A DNA stretch of 64,000 nt from Arthrobacter sp. S41 (GTDB lineage Bacteria > Actinomycetota > Actinomycetes > Actinomycetales > Micrococcaceae). The notes below the pieces were generated by a model. It was not told where the DNA came from and searched no databases. It saw only the letters and a list, made by a program, of their open reading frames with translations. Where the stretch lies: the NCBI RefSeq assembly GCF_004320535.1, contig NZ_SIHY01000001.1, forward strand, positions 806,001-870,000. Reading direction: 5' to 3'. Made by a program: the position numbers and the translations under genes. Every line of letters starts with the position of its first letter. The stretch's first letter is position 1. Positions 41,473 to 52,045 of this stretch are shown here, piece by piece.

Positions 41473-43587
41473 GTGGCGACTGAAGCCTTAGTAGAAGAGT
41501 TTTCACTAACTGAGTTGGATCGTAAGGCCATCGACACCACCCGTGTCCTGGCAGCCGACGCTGTTGAAAAAGTTGGCAATGGCCATCCCGGTACCGCAAT
41601 GAGCTTGGCACCGGCCGCCTACCTGATTTTCCAGAAGCACTTGCGCCACGACCCTAAGGATCCTAACTGGATCGGCCGCGACCGCTTCGTGCTCTCCCCT
41701 GGTCACACTTCTTTGACCTTGTACCTGCAGCTTTTCCTCTCCGGCTATGGCCTAGAGATGGAAGACATCGAAGCACTGCGCACCTGGGGCGCAAAGACCC
41801 CGGGTCACCCAGAAGTTGGCCACACCGCCGGCGTCGAGATCACCACCGGCCCATTGGGTCAGGGACTGGCCTCCGCCGTTGGTTTCGCCTACTCGCAGCG
41901 CCGCATGCGTGGCCTGCTGGACCCAGCTGCTGAAGCTGGAACCAGCCCGTTTGACCACACCGTGTACGTCATCGCTTCCGATGGTGACCTGCAGGAGGGT
42001 GTTACCTCCGAGGCTTCATCGCTGGCTGGTCATCAGGAACTTGGCAACCTCGTCGTAATTTACGATGACAACAAGATTTCCATCGAGAACGACACCGACA
42101 TCGCCTTCACCGAAGACGTACTGGGTCGCTACGACGCTTACGGCTGGCACACCCAGCGCGTTGACTGGACCGTCACCGGCAAATACGTCGAAGACCTCAA
42201 GGCACTGGATGAGGCCATCCGCGCTGCCAAGGCTGAGACTTCCCGTCCATCGATCATTGCCCTGCGCACAGTGATCGGCTGGCCAGCACCAACCAAGCAG
42301 AACACCGGCGGCATCCACGGTTCCAAGCTGGGAACCGACGAAGTTGCAGGCCTGAAGGAAGTTCTGGGCTTCGACCCAGCAAAGAACTTCCACATCGACC
42401 AGGAAGTACTGGATCACGCACGCGAAGTTGTCACCCGTGGCGCCGACCTGCACGAGTCCTGGAACGAAACCTTCAACTCGTGGAAGAGCGCTAACCCAGA
42501 AGAGGCTGCTCTGCTTGAGCGCCTGCAGGCTGGCAAGCTTCCAGAAGGCTGGACCGAAAAGCTTCCAGTCTTCGAGCCAGGTTCCACCATGGCCACCCGT
42601 TCGGCTTCGGGCAAGGTCATCAACGCGATCGCTGATGAGTTGCCAGAACTGTGGGGCGGCTCCGCTGACCTCGCCGGTTCCAACAACACCACCATCGATA
42701 CCGCGAAGTCCTTCGCTCCCGAGCGTCGCTCCACCGCTTCGTGGGATGCAAGCCCATACGGTCGTGTACTGCACTTCGGTATCCGCGAGCACGCAGCTGC
42801 CTCGATCGTGAACGGTATTGTGCTTTCGAGCCCAACCCGCGCGTTCTCTGGCACCTTCCTGATCTTCTCGGATTACCAGCGCCCAGCGATCCGCTTGGCT
42901 GCCCTGATGGGTGTGCCTTCGATCTTCGTATGGACCCACGACTCCATCGGTCTGGGCGAAGACGGCCCAACCCACCAGCCAGTGGAGCAGCTTGCTTCGC
43001 TACGCGTGATCCCTAACTTCGACGTCGTTCGCCCAGCGGACGCCAACGAAGTTGCTTACGCATGGCGTGGCATGTTGGAGCTGACCGATACCCCTTCGGG
43101 CATCGTGCTCTCCCGTCAGAACCTGCCAATCTACGACCGTGCAGCCACCGGCTTCCGCGGCGCAGAGGGCACCTTGAAGGGTGGCTACATCCTGGCTGAA
43201 GCCGTTCGTGACGGCGCAGAGGTCACCCCAGATGTCATCTTGCTGGCTACCGGTTCCGAGGTGGAACTGGCAGTCGAGGCTCGTGAAGAGCTGGCCGCCA
43301 AGAACATCGCAGCTCGCGTAGTTTCGCTGCCTTCCTTCGAATGGTTCGCCAAGCAGGATGCGGCTTACCGCGAAGAGGTGCTCCCGGCAGCAATCACCGC
43401 CCGCGTATCGGTTGAAGCCGGTGTAGCACAGGGCTGGCGCGAGCTGGTCGGCGCTAACGGCGAGATCATCTCCCTGGACCACTTCGGCGCCTCCGCCGAT
43501 TACAAGAAGCTGTACTCAGAGTTCGGTATCACCACCGCGGCCGTAGTTGCCGCAGCCGAAACCTCCGTTCAGAACGCCGCAAAGTAA
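41473..43587 (+). CDS. tkt: Transketolase
   Basis: The 704-residue thiamine-diphosphate enzyme of the non-oxidative pentose-phosphate pathway has a ThDP-binding core with [56 protein letters not shown] and the metal-binding DDNKISIE. The pyrimidine domain has [23 protein letters not shown] with the catalytic Glu region, and the C-terminal domain follows. GTG at 41473 follows AAGGAA. The frame is open upstream to 41350, but that part lacks family similarity. It is the first gene of tkt-tal-pgi-zwf-opcA-pgl. Confidence 0.97.
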   Translation: MATEALVEEFSLTELDRKAIDTTRVLAADAVEKVGNGHPGTAMSLAPAAYLIFQKHLRHDPKDPNWIGRDRFVLSPGHTSLTLYLQLFLSGYGLEMEDIEALRTWGAKTPGHPEVGHTAGVEITTGPLGQGLASAVGFAYSQRRMRGLLDPAAEAGTSPFDHTVYVIASDGDLQEGVTSEASSLAGHQELGNLVVIYDDNKISIENDTDIAFTEDVLGRYDAYGWHTQRVDWTVTGKYVEDLKALDEAIRAAKAETSRPSIIALRTVIGWPAPTKQNTGGIHGSKLGTDEVAGLKEVLGFDPAKNFHIDQEVLDHAREVVTRGADLHESWNETFNSWKSANPEEAALLERLQAGKLPEGWTEKLPVFEPGSTMATRSASGKVINAIADELPELWGGSADLAGSNNTTIDTAKSFAPERRSTASWDASPYGRVLHFGIREHAAASIVNGIVLSSPTRAFSGTFLIFSDYQRPAIRLAALMGVPSIFVWTHDSIGLGEDGPTHQPVEQLASLRVIPNFDVVRPADANEVAYAWRGMLELTDTPSGIVLSRQNLPIYDRAATGFRGAEGTLKGGYILAEAVRDGAEVTPDVILLATGSEVELAVEAREELAAKNIAARVVSLPSFEWFAKQDAAYREEVLPAAITARVSVEAGVAQGWRELVGANGEIISLDHFGASADYKKLYSEFGITTAAVVAAAETSVQNAAK

Positions 43588-43603
43588 GGATTCGAAGTAC
43601 ATT

Positions 43604-44707
43604 ATGAGCAACCCAAATACCCAGGCCCTCTCCGACGCCGGCGTTTCCATCTGGCTTGATGACCTTTCCCGTGAACGACTGACCAGCGGCTCGTTGGCCA
43701 AGCTGATCGAAGAGAAGAACGTTGTTGGCGTAACCACCAACCCAGCAATCTTCGCCGCTTCACTGTCCAAGGCTGAAGTGTACGGCGAAGCTATCGCCGA
43801 ACAGCGTGAAAAGTCCGTAGAGGACGCCATCACCGAGATCACCAGCGACGACGTTGCTGCAGCCTGCGATCTGTTCAAGGGTGTTTACGAGTCCTCCAAG
43901 GGCTTCGACGGTCGTGTGTCCATCGAGGTTGACCCTCGCTTGGCTCACGAAACCGCACCAACCATCGCTCAGGCCAAGGCACTGTACGAGCGCGTAAACC
44001 GCGAAAACGTACTGATCAAGATCCCAGCAACCCTTGAGGGCTTGGAAGCAATCACCGAGACCATTGCCGAAGGCATCTCCGTGAACGTCACTTTGATCTT
44101 CTCGCTTGAGCGCTACCGCGAAGTGATCAACGCGTACCTGATCGGTCTGGAGAAGGCGCACGCCAAGGGCTTGGACCTGTCCAAGATCCACTCGGTCGCT
44201 TCCTTCTTCGTCTCCCGCGTTGACAGCGAAATCGACAATCGTCTTGCCGCTATTGGCACCGATGCTGCTACCGCTCTGCGCGGCCAGGCCGGCGTTGCTA
44301 ACGCTCGCCTTGCCTACCAGGTCTTCGAAGAGACCTTTGCTTCGGCACGCTTCGAGGTGCTGGCTGCCGCTGGCGCCAACGTTCAGCGTCCGCTGTGGGC
44401 TTCGACCGGTGTGAAGGATCCTGCCTACCCATCGACCCTGTACGTCACCGAGTTGGTCGCTGCCAACACCGTGAACACCATGCCAGAAAAGACCTTGGAC
44501 GCTACCGCAGCTGAGGCTGAGGTTCGTGGCGACACCATCACCGGTAGCTACGATGCAGCCAACCACGTGTTGGACAAGCTGGCAGCTGTGGGCATCGATT
44601 ACAACGAGGTTGTCAACCTGCTTGAGGTTGAAGGCGTTGAGAAGTTCGATGTTGCTTGGAACGAACTGCTCGAAGATATGTCGGTGGCTCTCAAGGGAGC
44701 TAAGTAA
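43604..44707 (+). CDS. tal: Transaldolase
   Basis: The 367-residue TIM-barrel transaldolase of the long actinobacterial type moves a dihydroxyacetone unit between sugar phosphates. Motifs: [13 protein letters not shown] near the N-terminus, [14 protein letters not shown], the Schiff-base lysine in [12 protein letters not shown], and [15 protein letters not shown]. The ATG at 43604 follows the tkt stop by 16 nt. The stop TAA is immediately followed by the pgi ATG, so the two are translated in tandem. Confidence 0.96.
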   Translation: MSNPNTQALSDAGVSIWLDDLSRERLTSGSLAKLIEEKNVVGVTTNPAIFAASLSKAEVYGEAIAEQREKSVEDAITEITSDDVAAACDLFKGVYESSKGFDGRVSIEVDPRLAHETAPTIAQAKALYERVNRENVLIKIPATLEGLEAITETIAEGISVNVTLIFSLERYREVINAYLIGLEKAHAKGLDLSKIHSVASFFVSRVDSEIDNRLAAIGTDAATALRGQAGVANARLAYQVFEETFASARFEVLAAAGANVQRPLWASTGVKDPAYPSTLYVTELVAANTVNTMPEKTLDATAAEAEVRGDTITGSYDAANHVLDKLAAVGIDYNEVVNLLEVEGVEKFDVAWNELLEDMSVALKGAK

Positions 44708-46282
44708 ATGGAACTCGGACTAGTAACCACCGGAGCTGCTCTTGCCTCCGTTGATCAGCTACTTCCGAAGCTGATCGAAGAAAAGATCGCCAGCCGCATC
44801 ACCGCTAAGGATTCCACCGTATGGGGTCCAGATGCTGAAGCTGAGTCTTCCATCCGTCTCGGTTGGGTGAACCCTTTTGATGCTGCGGCAAAGCTGATTC
44901 CAGAAATCTTGGCCCTGCGCGAAGAACTAGTCAAGGAAAACCTGACCCGCATCGTGCTTTGTGGCATGGGTGGATCCTCGCTGGCCCCCGAGGTCATCGC
45001 GGCCAACGATGAGATCGAACTGGTCATCTGCGATACCACCGATCCATCGATGGTCAGGGACATCGTTGGAACCGACTTGGAGCGCACCGTTGTGGTCGTT
45101 TCTTCCAAATCCGGCTCCACCGTTGAAACCGACTCGCAGCGTCGTGCCTTCACCGCAGCGTTCGCCGCCGCCGGTATTGATCCAGCTACCCGTCTGGTGC
45201 TTGTCACCGATCCGGGTTCGCCAATGGACAAGGCTGAAGGTGTGCGTGCAGTATTCAACGCCGACCCCAACGTGGGTGGACGTTACTCGGCACTGACCGC
45301 ATTCGGACTGGTACCTTCTGGTCTGGCCGGCGCGGACATCGAGGCACTGGTTGAAGAAGCAGGGCTGATCAACGACATCCTGGCCGCCGACGACGAGGAC
45401 AACATTGCGTTGCACCTAGGTGCCGCCATGGCTACCGCAGGTCGCGACAAGCTGCTGATCTCCTGTGTTGGCGACGCACTGCCAGGCTTTGGTGACTGGG
45501 CTGAACAGCTCATCGCTGAATCCACCGGCAAGCTGGGCAAAGGCATTTTGCCAGTGGCCGCGCACGTTGACGCTCCAGAGCTGAAAAACGTCGCAGCCGA
45601 CGTACTGCCACTGTTTGTCTACGACGAACTTGCTGAAGAACTAGACGAAGACGCTACCGCTGTGCACTTCAGTGCACCACTGGGCACCGCCTTCATGATC
45701 TTCGAGTACGCCACCGCAATCGCCGGCTACCTGTTGGGTATCAACCCATTTGATCAGCCAGACGTTGAGGCCGCGAAGGTCGCAGCACGCTCCATGCTTG
45801 ATGCTCCAGCACAGAGTGCTCCAGATGCTACCGATGGTTCCGTACAGCTGTACGGCAGCACCGCCAGCACCCTGGCTGAGGCACTGGATCAGCTCACCGC
45901 ACAGCTGCCAGAAGACGGTTACTTCGCCATCCAGGCGTACCTGAACCGCACTTCGGATGTTGCGTTGGAAGAACTGCGCGATGTGTTCGCACAAAAGACC
46001 GGTCGCCCGGTCACCTTCGGCTGGGGTCCACGCTTCTTGCACTCCACCGGCCAGTACCACAAGGGTGGCCCGGCACAGGGTGTCTTCCTGCAGATCACCG
46101 CGGACCACAATGATGACCTGGAGATCCCAGATCGTCCATACTCCTTCGGTTCTTTGATCACTGCCCAGGCCATTGGCGACGGTGCAGTACTCTCGGATGC
46201 CGAACACAACCGCCCTGTGCTGCGCGTAAACCTCACGGATCGCGCAGCCGGCATCGCCGCCCTACTAGAGGCTGCGAAGTAA
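44708..46282 (+). CDS. pgi: Glucose-6-phosphate isomerase (actinobacterial pentose-operon type)
   Basis: The 524-residue SIS-fold isomerase interconverts glucose-6-phosphate and fructose-6-phosphate. It has CGMGGSSLAPEV, VSSKSGSTVET with the phosphate-binding Ser/Thr loop, the GGRYSALTAFGLVPSGLAG block and LHSTGQYHKGGPAQGVFLQI. This divergent Pgi form is regularly placed between tal and zwf in actinobacteria, and in some bacteria it is fused to transaldolase. Here tal and pgi touch without a spacer base but stay separate. Placement gives the operon the link to glycolysis. Confidence 0.94.
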   Translation: MELGLVTTGAALASVDQLLPKLIEEKIASRITAKDSTVWGPDAEAESSIRLGWVNPFDAAAKLIPEILALREELVKENLTRIVLCGMGGSSLAPEVIAANDEIELVICDTTDPSMVRDIVGTDLERTVVVVSSKSGSTVETDSQRRAFTAAFAAAGIDPATRLVLVTDPGSPMDKAEGVRAVFNADPNVGGRYSALTAFGLVPSGLAGADIEALVEEAGLINDILAADDEDNIALHLGAAMATAGRDKLLISCVGDALPGFGDWAEQLIAESTGKLGKGILPVAAHVDAPELKNVAADVLPLFVYDELAEELDEDATAVHFSAPLGTAFMIFEYATAIAGYLLGINPFDQPDVEAAKVAARSMLDAPAQSAPDATDGSVQLYGSTASTLAEALDQLTAQLPEDGYFAIQAYLNRTSDVALEELRDVFAQKTGRPVTFGWGPRFLHSTGQYHKGGPAQGVFLQITADHNDDLEIPDRPYSFGSLITAQAIGDGAVLSDAEHNRPVLRVNLTDRAAGIAALLEAAK

Positions 46283-46289
46283 GGCACTA

Positions 46290-47810
46290 ATGAACAACCC
46301 ACTACGCGACGCTCGCGACCGGCGGCTTAACCGCATCGCCGGTCCGGGCGCGCTGGTGTTCTTCGGAATCACCGGCGACCTTGCCCGCAAAAAGCTGATG
46401 CCAGCGGTCTATGACCTGGCCAACCGCGGACTTTTGCCCCCAAACTTTGCCATCGTCGGCTTCGGCCGTCGCGACTGGAGCGCTGAAGAATTCACCGCTC
46501 AGGCTCGCGAATGGATCCTGGCCAGCTCACGAACCCCGTTTAATGAGACGGTCTTCGCCCAGTTGGCCTCCGGAATGCGCTTTATTTCCGGTGCCTTTGA
46601 CGACGATGACGCGTACCAGAAGCTCGCCGCAACCTTGGACGAGCTCGCTGAGACGCGTTCCACCGGACGCAACCACGCCTTCTACCTCTCGATCCCACCA
46701 AGCTGGTTCGAAATTGTTTGCCAGAAGCTCTCCGAGCACCACCTGGCCAACGACTCGAACCCAGGCTGGGAACGAGTAGTCATCGAGAAGCCGTTTGGCC
46801 ACAACCTGCAAAGCGCCCGCGAACTGAACGAAATCGTGGAGTCCGTTTTCCCAGCAGATCAAGTCTTCCGCATCGACCACTACCTGGGCAAAGAGACCGT
46901 ACAGAACCTGTTGGCTCTGCGCTTTGGTAACCAGATGTTCGAGCCACTGTGGAACAACAAGTACGTGGATCACGTGCAGATCACCATGGCCGAGGACATC
47001 GGCATTGGTGGACGTGCCAGCTACTACGACGGAGTGGGCGCTGCCCGCGACGTCATCCAGAACCACCTGCTTCAGCTGCTCGCGCTGACCGCCATGGAGG
47101 AGCCAATCTCCTTCAACGCCGATCACCTGCGCAGCGAGAAGGAGAAGGTGCTCACCGCAGTTGAACTGCCTGAGGATCTGGGAGCAGCCAGCGCACGCGG
47201 TCAGTACACCTCCGGTTGGCAGGGTGCTGAAGAAGTTGTTGGGTTCCTCGATGAGGAAGGCTTCAACCCGAAGTCCAAAACCGAAACCTACGCTGCGGTT
47301 CGCTTGAACATCAAGACCCGCCGCTGGGACGGAGTACCGTTCTACCTGCGTGCAGGCAAGCGCTTGGGCCGTCGCGTCACCGAGATCGCGGTCGTGTTCA
47401 AGAAGGCTCCTAACCTGCTCTTTGGTGATCACGATACCGACGAGTTCGGTCAGAACGCCTTTGTGATCCGTGTGCAGCCTGATGAAGGTGCAACCATCCG
47501 TTTGGCCTCCAAGGTGCCTGGCACCCAGATGGAGATTCGCGATGTCACCATGGACTTCGGCTACGGCAACGCGTTCACCGAGTCATCCCCAGAAGCTTAC
47601 GAGCGACTGATATTGGATGTGCTCTTGGGTGAGCCACCGCTGTTCCCACGTCACGAAGAGGTCGAGCAGTCCTGGCGGATCCTGGATCCGTTTGAGGAAT
47701 ACTGGGCTTCGCAGCCAACCCAGCCTGATCCATACGCACCGGGTTCTTGGGGACCAGCCAGCAGCGATGAGCTGATGGCCAAAGATGGAAGGACATGGCG
47801 CCGCCCATGA
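46290..47810 (+). CDS. zwf: Glucose-6-phosphate 1-dehydrogenase
   Basis: The 506-residue first enzyme of the oxidative pentose-phosphate branch makes NADPH and 6-phosphogluconolactone. The Rossmann motif GITGDLARKKLMPA is near the N-terminus, the substrate site RIDHYLGKE contains the catalytic His region, and RVQPDEGATIRLASKVPG follows. Length is normal. It starts 8 nt after pgi, and opcA overlaps its stop. In actinobacteria its activity depends on OpcA. Confidence 0.98.
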   Translation: MNNPLRDARDRRLNRIAGPGALVFFGITGDLARKKLMPAVYDLANRGLLPPNFAIVGFGRRDWSAEEFTAQAREWILASSRTPFNETVFAQLASGMRFISGAFDDDDAYQKLAATLDELAETRSTGRNHAFYLSIPPSWFEIVCQKLSEHHLANDSNPGWERVVIEKPFGHNLQSARELNEIVESVFPADQVFRIDHYLGKETVQNLLALRFGNQMFEPLWNNKYVDHVQITMAEDIGIGGRASYYDGVGAARDVIQNHLLQLLALTAMEEPISFNADHLRSEKEKVLTAVELPEDLGAASARGQYTSGWQGAEEVVGFLDEEGFNPKSKTETYAAVRLNIKTRRWDGVPFYLRAGKRLGRRVTEIAVVFKKAPNLLFGDHDTDEFGQNAFVIRVQPDEGATIRLASKVPGTQMEIRDVTMDFGYGNAFTESSPEAYERLILDVLLGEPPLFPRHEEVEQSWRILDPFEEYWASQPTQPDPYAPGSWGPASSDELMAKDGRTWRRP

Positions 47811-48748
47811 TGATTGATCTTCCCGACACCACCACCTCGAAGGTGGCCAAGAAGCTGATTTCCTCACGTCGAACCCACGGCGTTGTTGCGCTTTCTCGTG
47901 TGCTGACCCTTGTGGTCATCACCCGTGAAGGTTTCGCCGAGAACGCAATCGAGGCAGCCAACCTGGCAAGTCGCGAGCACCCTTGCCGCATCATCGTGGT
48001 GGTGCGCGGCAATACCAGTGCCAAGAACCGTCTTGACGTGCAGATCCGTGTTGGCGGCGACGCCGGCGCATCCGAGGTCATCGTCATGCGCACCTTCGGT
48101 CCAGATGTTGTGGCTGACGAAGCACTGATCTCGGCCCTGTTGTTGCCAGATGCACCGATCGTGGCTTGGTGGCCACATGGTGTGCCAAAGGATCCATACG
48201 CTACGGCCCTGGGCAAGCTTGCGCACCGTCGAATTACCGACTCTGCGGAAGAAGCCGATCCGGTGGCTTCGCTCTACAGTCGTACCGACAGCTACCATGC
48301 TGGCGATACCGACCTGGCTTGGACCCGTTTGACCTACTGGCGCGGACAGCTGGCCAGCATCATTGATCTGGTTGGCACCGAAGATCTGACCAGCATCACG
48401 GTTAAGGGCTCGGAGAACTCTCCGTCCACCGCTTTGCTGGCCGCCTGGTTGACCATGACCTTGGATGTTCCGGTCACCATTGCTGCGGATAATACGACCG
48501 GTGGACTCTCCAGCGTACGTTTGTCCCGCGAGGCAGGAGATGTGGAACTCTCCCGTCCCTCCGGCGCAGTGGCTCACCTGTACCAGCCTGGATCTGCCCC
48601 ACAGCGCATCTCCCTTCCACGTCGCTCAGTCGCTGACTGCTTGGCTGAAGAAATGCGCCGCCTGGACGCCGATGAGGTCTTCGGTGACGTCATCACCAAG
48701 GGTTTGAAGATGACTGAGCTCAGGAGCGTTGTTCCCAGTGATCGCTAG
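47807..48748 (+). CDS. opcA: Glucose-6-phosphate dehydrogenase assembly protein OpcA
   Basis: The 313-residue OpcA is the actinobacterial/cyanobacterial partner that promotes Zwf assembly and activity. The N-terminus MMIDLPDTTTSKVAKKL, CRIIVVVRG and the LLPDAPIVAWWPHGVP block are characteristic. The ATG at 47807 overlaps the zwf stop (ATGA) and matches the usual M-I-V-D-L-P-D-T-T start; an ATG 12 nt earlier is possible but too close to the purine-rich site. pgl starts inside its 3' end. Confidence 0.95.
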   Translation: MMIDLPDTTTSKVAKKLISSRRTHGVVALSRVLTLVVITREGFAENAIEAANLASREHPCRIIVVVRGNTSAKNRLDVQIRVGGDAGASEVIVMRTFGPDVVADEALISALLLPDAPIVAWWPHGVPKDPYATALGKLAHRRITDSAEEADPVASLYSRTDSYHAGDTDLAWTRLTYWRGQLASIIDLVGTEDLTSITVKGSENSPSTALLAAWLTMTLDVPVTIAADNTTGGLSSVRLSREAGDVELSRPSGAVAHLYQPGSAPQRISLPRRSVADCLAEEMRRLDADEVFGDVITKGLKMTELRSVVPSDR

Positions 48749-49478
48749 GCAAATCACCATCCATGATGATGTTTCTGCTACGGCGCAAGCCATCGCCGCA
48801 CGGTTGATCACTTCGATCACCGATGCGGTGACGGCCCGCGGGGTCGCTCACATTGTTGTCACCGGTGGTACCTTGGGCATCGCCGCGTTGGCTGCAGTGG
48901 CACAGAACCCAGCAAAGGCTTCGGTCAACTGGTCTCAGGTGCACTTCTGGTGGGGAGATGAGCGTTTTGTTGCCGCTGATTCACCGGATCGCAACGTTTT
49001 GCAGGCGGAGGAACTCTTCGCAGCTCTAGATCAGCTGGGCTTGGATCGTGCCACGGTGCACGCTATGGGATCAACTGATGAGTTTGAGACTGCTGAAGAA
49101 GCAGCCGTGGCCTACACGGCGTTGCTCGCCGCCGAAGCCAGTGAAGGCGCAGCCTCCCCGGTCTTTGACGTATTGATGCTGGGTATGGGTCCCGACTCTC
49201 ATGTCGCTTCCTTGTTCCCGAATCACACGCGTTCTGAGGAGTTGGGTGCCATTGCGGTGCACAACTCCCCCAAGCCGCCACCACATCGAGTGAGCCTGAC
49301 CATGGGGACCATCAACACCGCCCGTGAAGTGTGGTTGATTGTTGCCGGTGCGGACAAGGCTCCGGCCTTGGCTGCAGCCTCCCATGAAATCAATGAAGTG
49401 GCAGTTCCGGCCAGCGCTGTGCATGGCACAGAAGCAACCCGCTGGATTGTGGATCGCGCCGCCTCAACCCTGCTCTAA
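48738..49478 (+). CDS. pgl: 6-phosphogluconolactonase
   Basis: The 246-residue protein of the NagB/SIS-like lactonase family hydrolyses 6-phosphogluconolactone to 6-phosphogluconate. Motifs: VTGGTLGIAALAAVA, VHFWWGDERFVAADSPDRNVLQA, FDVLMLGMGPDSHVASLFPNH and the late HRVSLTMGTINTAREVWLIVAGADKA. The GTG at 48738 is 11 nt from AGGAG; an in-frame TTG at 48729 is 2 nt from it. I prefer GTG, with doubt. It is the last gene of the operon, followed by a strong hairpin. Confidence 0.95.
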   Translation: MIARQITIHDDVSATAQAIAARLITSITDAVTARGVAHIVVTGGTLGIAALAAVAQNPAKASVNWSQVHFWWGDERFVAADSPDRNVLQAEELFAALDQLGLDRATVHAMGSTDEFETAEEAAVAYTALLAAEASEGAASPVFDVLMLGMGPDSHVASLFPNHTRSEELGAIAVHNSPKPPPHRVSLTMGTINTAREVWLIVAGADKAPALAAASHEINEVAVPASAVHGTEATRWIVDRAASTLL

Positions 49479-49488
49479 ATAGCACCGC

Positions 49489-49532
49489 AAGGTCGGCCCC
49501 TTGAACCTCTTGGTTCGTGGGGCCGGCCTTTC
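49489..49532 (+). terminator. Terminator of the pentose-phosphate operon
   Basis: AAGGTCGGCCCC (49489-49500) pairs with GGGGCCGGCCTT (49519-49530) with one wobble, plus an inner GAACC/GGTTC stem, then TTTCG. Confidence 0.88.
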
Positions 49533-49562
49533 GCTAACCATCAAACTCCTTGAAGGAAATAC

Positions 49563-50528
49563 ATGCCGCAACTGTTATCCTCACAAAAAGTCACCGTCAT
49601 TGGCGCCGGCGTCATTGGGCTGTCCACCGCTCACGAACTGGCCTCCCATGGCTACCAAGTGACTGTGGTCAGCGATCAAGACACCTTGCAGACTGTCTCT
49701 TCGGTATCGGCGGCCATTTGGTTCCCTTACCACTCAGAGAACTCTCCGGCAGCCGACCTGCTACTCTCGCGCACATTGTCCCGCTTCCAAGCCTTGTCGC
49801 TGATTCCAGAGACCGGCGTTGATCTACGTTTTGGTATGGACATTGAACGCCGGGCCGATGCTGACCGTTCCTGGACAAATTTTGTAGCCGACTCGGCTCC
49901 AGCTGAGCCGGAAATATTGCCCGAAGGCGCTTTGGCTGCCATGGCAGGTACAGTTCCGGTGATCACCATGCCGACATATCTTTCTTGGCTGCGTGGCCAA
50001 TGCACAAATCTTTCGGTACGGTTCATCGAGCGAACAGTTAAGTCGCTCTCTGAATTCACCGATGAAGCTGATGTGGTCGTTCTAGCAGCAGGTTTACGTG
50101 GCGGCGAGTTATTGGGTGATGACGACAGCGTTTACCCCATTCGCGGCCAAGTAGTGCGACTAGCCAATACCGTTGGACTCACCGAGTGGATCAGCGACGA
50201 TGACCATCCAGACGGTGTTATCTACGTTATTCCACGCCGCGATGACATTATCGTCGGCGGTATCGATGTAGACCATGATTCTAATCCTGAAGTAGATCCA
50301 CAGACATCCATCGATATTCTCAAACGAGCGACCACGTTAGTCTCTGCCCTCGCAGACTGCGAGGTATTGGAGCACAAGGTTGGCTTACGACCTGCCCGTG
50401 AAACAATCCGGCTCGAACGCCTGGATGTTCAAGGGGTTTCGGTGATTGCTGCCTACGGACATGGTGGCGGTGGCGTGACCATGTCATGGGGCACCGCGCA
50501 GCGCGTACATGAGTTGATGGGCTCCTAA
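49563..50528 (+). CDS. D-amino-acid oxidase-like flavoprotein
   Basis: The 321-residue FAD-dependent oxidoreductase of the DAO family has dinucleotide-binding GAGVIGLSTAHELASHGYQVTVV at 14-36, the substrate-proximal VSAAIWFPYH, YPIRGQVVRL, YVIPRRDDIIVGGI and the C-terminal KVGLRPARETIRLE with the conserved arginine, then AYGHGGGGVTMSWGTA, the DAAO signature. It should oxidise D-amino acids to keto acids with H2O2 release. AAGGAAATAC precedes the ATG. It is transcribed on its own after the pentose-phosphate operon terminator. Confidence 0.9.
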   Translation: MPQLLSSQKVTVIGAGVIGLSTAHELASHGYQVTVVSDQDTLQTVSSVSAAIWFPYHSENSPAADLLLSRTLSRFQALSLIPETGVDLRFGMDIERRADADRSWTNFVADSAPAEPEILPEGALAAMAGTVPVITMPTYLSWLRGQCTNLSVRFIERTVKSLSEFTDEADVVVLAAGLRGGELLGDDDSVYPIRGQVVRLANTVGLTEWISDDDHPDGVIYVIPRRDDIIVGGIDVDHDSNPEVDPQTSIDILKRATTLVSALADCEVLEHKVGLRPARETIRLERLDVQGVSVIAAYGHGGGGVTMSWGTAQRVHELMGS

Positions 50529-50720
50529 GCGACGCAAGCGACCATCGAGTTGCAAGTGTAAAAATCGACGCAAATGGGAGTTTCAATGGCACCGTGTTGG
50601 CGTCCTCAAACCAACAGTTCACAGTGCCTCAGATCACTTTGGCTTGGGTCAGCCGAGGCTAAGTATTTCATCCGTGCTTCTGGTCGAGCGTCGATGCGCG
50701 ACCTCGCTTCTTCCATTGCG

Positions 50721-52041
50721 ATGGATATGCACTCTACCCTTGCTTGGCGCATCGACCCGCTGGGTCGCAGCGCCTCGGCTAGACCCGAACGCCTTGTGGC
50801 CATAATGTTCGCCTCCGCGATGCTCTTCGGCTGACTCCTCCTCTCAAAACCATGGGCCACTACATCGGGGCAGTTCACATCACTGATGGATGGGAATTTC
50901 ACCGCAACCTCCGCGGTGTGCGTTGCAGGTTTAACAGTCGTGGATACGGCTACTGCCTACACCTTATTCGGCAAGATCGTGATCCTGATATTGATTCAGG
51001 TTGGCGGACTTGGATTAATGCTGGTCGACTCGGTGCTCAGCATGTTGGTGATGGGTCGAATAGGTTATCTCACCCGGCTCTCAACACAGCGAGAAAGTAG
51101 CGCGGTCAGCTGGTCAGATGTGCGCACCGCAGCAATCATGATTATCAAGTTGTCCCTGACAATTGAACTGGCGGTTGCTGTGCTACTCGCAGGGCGTTTT
51201 CCATGCCGTTTCTGCGTTTAATAAAGCCGGTTTCGCCCTGCACACCAATAACTTGATGGATTTTGTCGCTGACCCCTAGCTCTGCCTTCCCATCAGTGTG
51301 GCCATAATCCTCGGTGGCCTCGGCTTCCCAGTTTTAGTACAGCTCAAGCACCACTGGAGAAACGCGCTGAAGTGGGCCATGAATACCAGTTTAGTCGTGT
51401 TGATGACGGTGCTGTTATTGGTCGTTGGTACGGTATTCATCACCGTCATGGAGTGGAACAACCCAGAAACTCTTGGCCAACTCAATCCAGAATCACGGAT
51501 TTTGGCCGGCTTCTTTCAGTCCGTTCAAACACGTACCGCAGGCTTCAATTCAATAGATATTGGTGCCATGCATTCCGCTACATGGCATGGCATGGATGTG
51601 TTGTTTGTTGGTGGCAGACCGGCCGGTACGGCTGATGCTAACAAAATCACTACTGCGGCAATCCTACTGTTCATCATCATCACCGAGCTTCGTGGCGAAA
51701 CAGCCGTGAATGCCATGGGTAAGCGTCTGTCCCGCGCGGTACACCGCCAAGCAATCACCGTGGCCCTTTTGGGTGTAGCGACAGTCTTCGCAGGAACGAT
51801 GGCCCTGAACTTGCTCACAGAATACTCACTTCATCGGTGCCTCCTCGAAGCAACTTCTGCATTTGGAACCGTGGGACTATCAACCGGTATCACCCCGGAA
51901 CTATCGTCCCCCACAAAGATGGTGCTGGTTGTGCTCATGCATCTGGGCCGAGTGGGCGTACTCTCACTAGTCTCAGCCCTAGCCATGCGCGATCGTAAAG
52001 CTCTTTACGAACTACCTAAAGAAAGACCAGCCATCGGCTAA
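50721..52041 (+). pseudogene. ktrB: Decayed potassium-uptake channel gene ktrB
   Basis: Pieces of a KtrB/TrkH-type K+ translocator occur in order: MHSTLAWRIDPLGRSASARPERLVAIMFA, then an in-frame TGA (50832-50834), then TSLMDGNFTATSAVCVAGLTVVDTATAYTLFGKIVILILIQVGGLGLM. Near 51200 the frame shifts with probable loss of a short segment, continuing as QGVFHAVSAFNKAGFALHTNNLMDFVADP, then an in-frame TAG (51277-51279), then VAIILGGLGFPVLVQL through SVQTRTAGFNSIDIGAM and SAFGTVGLSTGI. The last pore loop also looks eroded (FVGGRPAGTADANK where the family has GTAGG). With at least three disabling lesions it cannot make a full channel. Confidence 0.9.
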
Positions 52042-52045
52042 GCTA

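Noticed and set aside
42016-42975. 319-codon frame antisense to tkt
   Set aside because: Transketolase is fully supported on the plus strand; the antisense frame lacks any domain.
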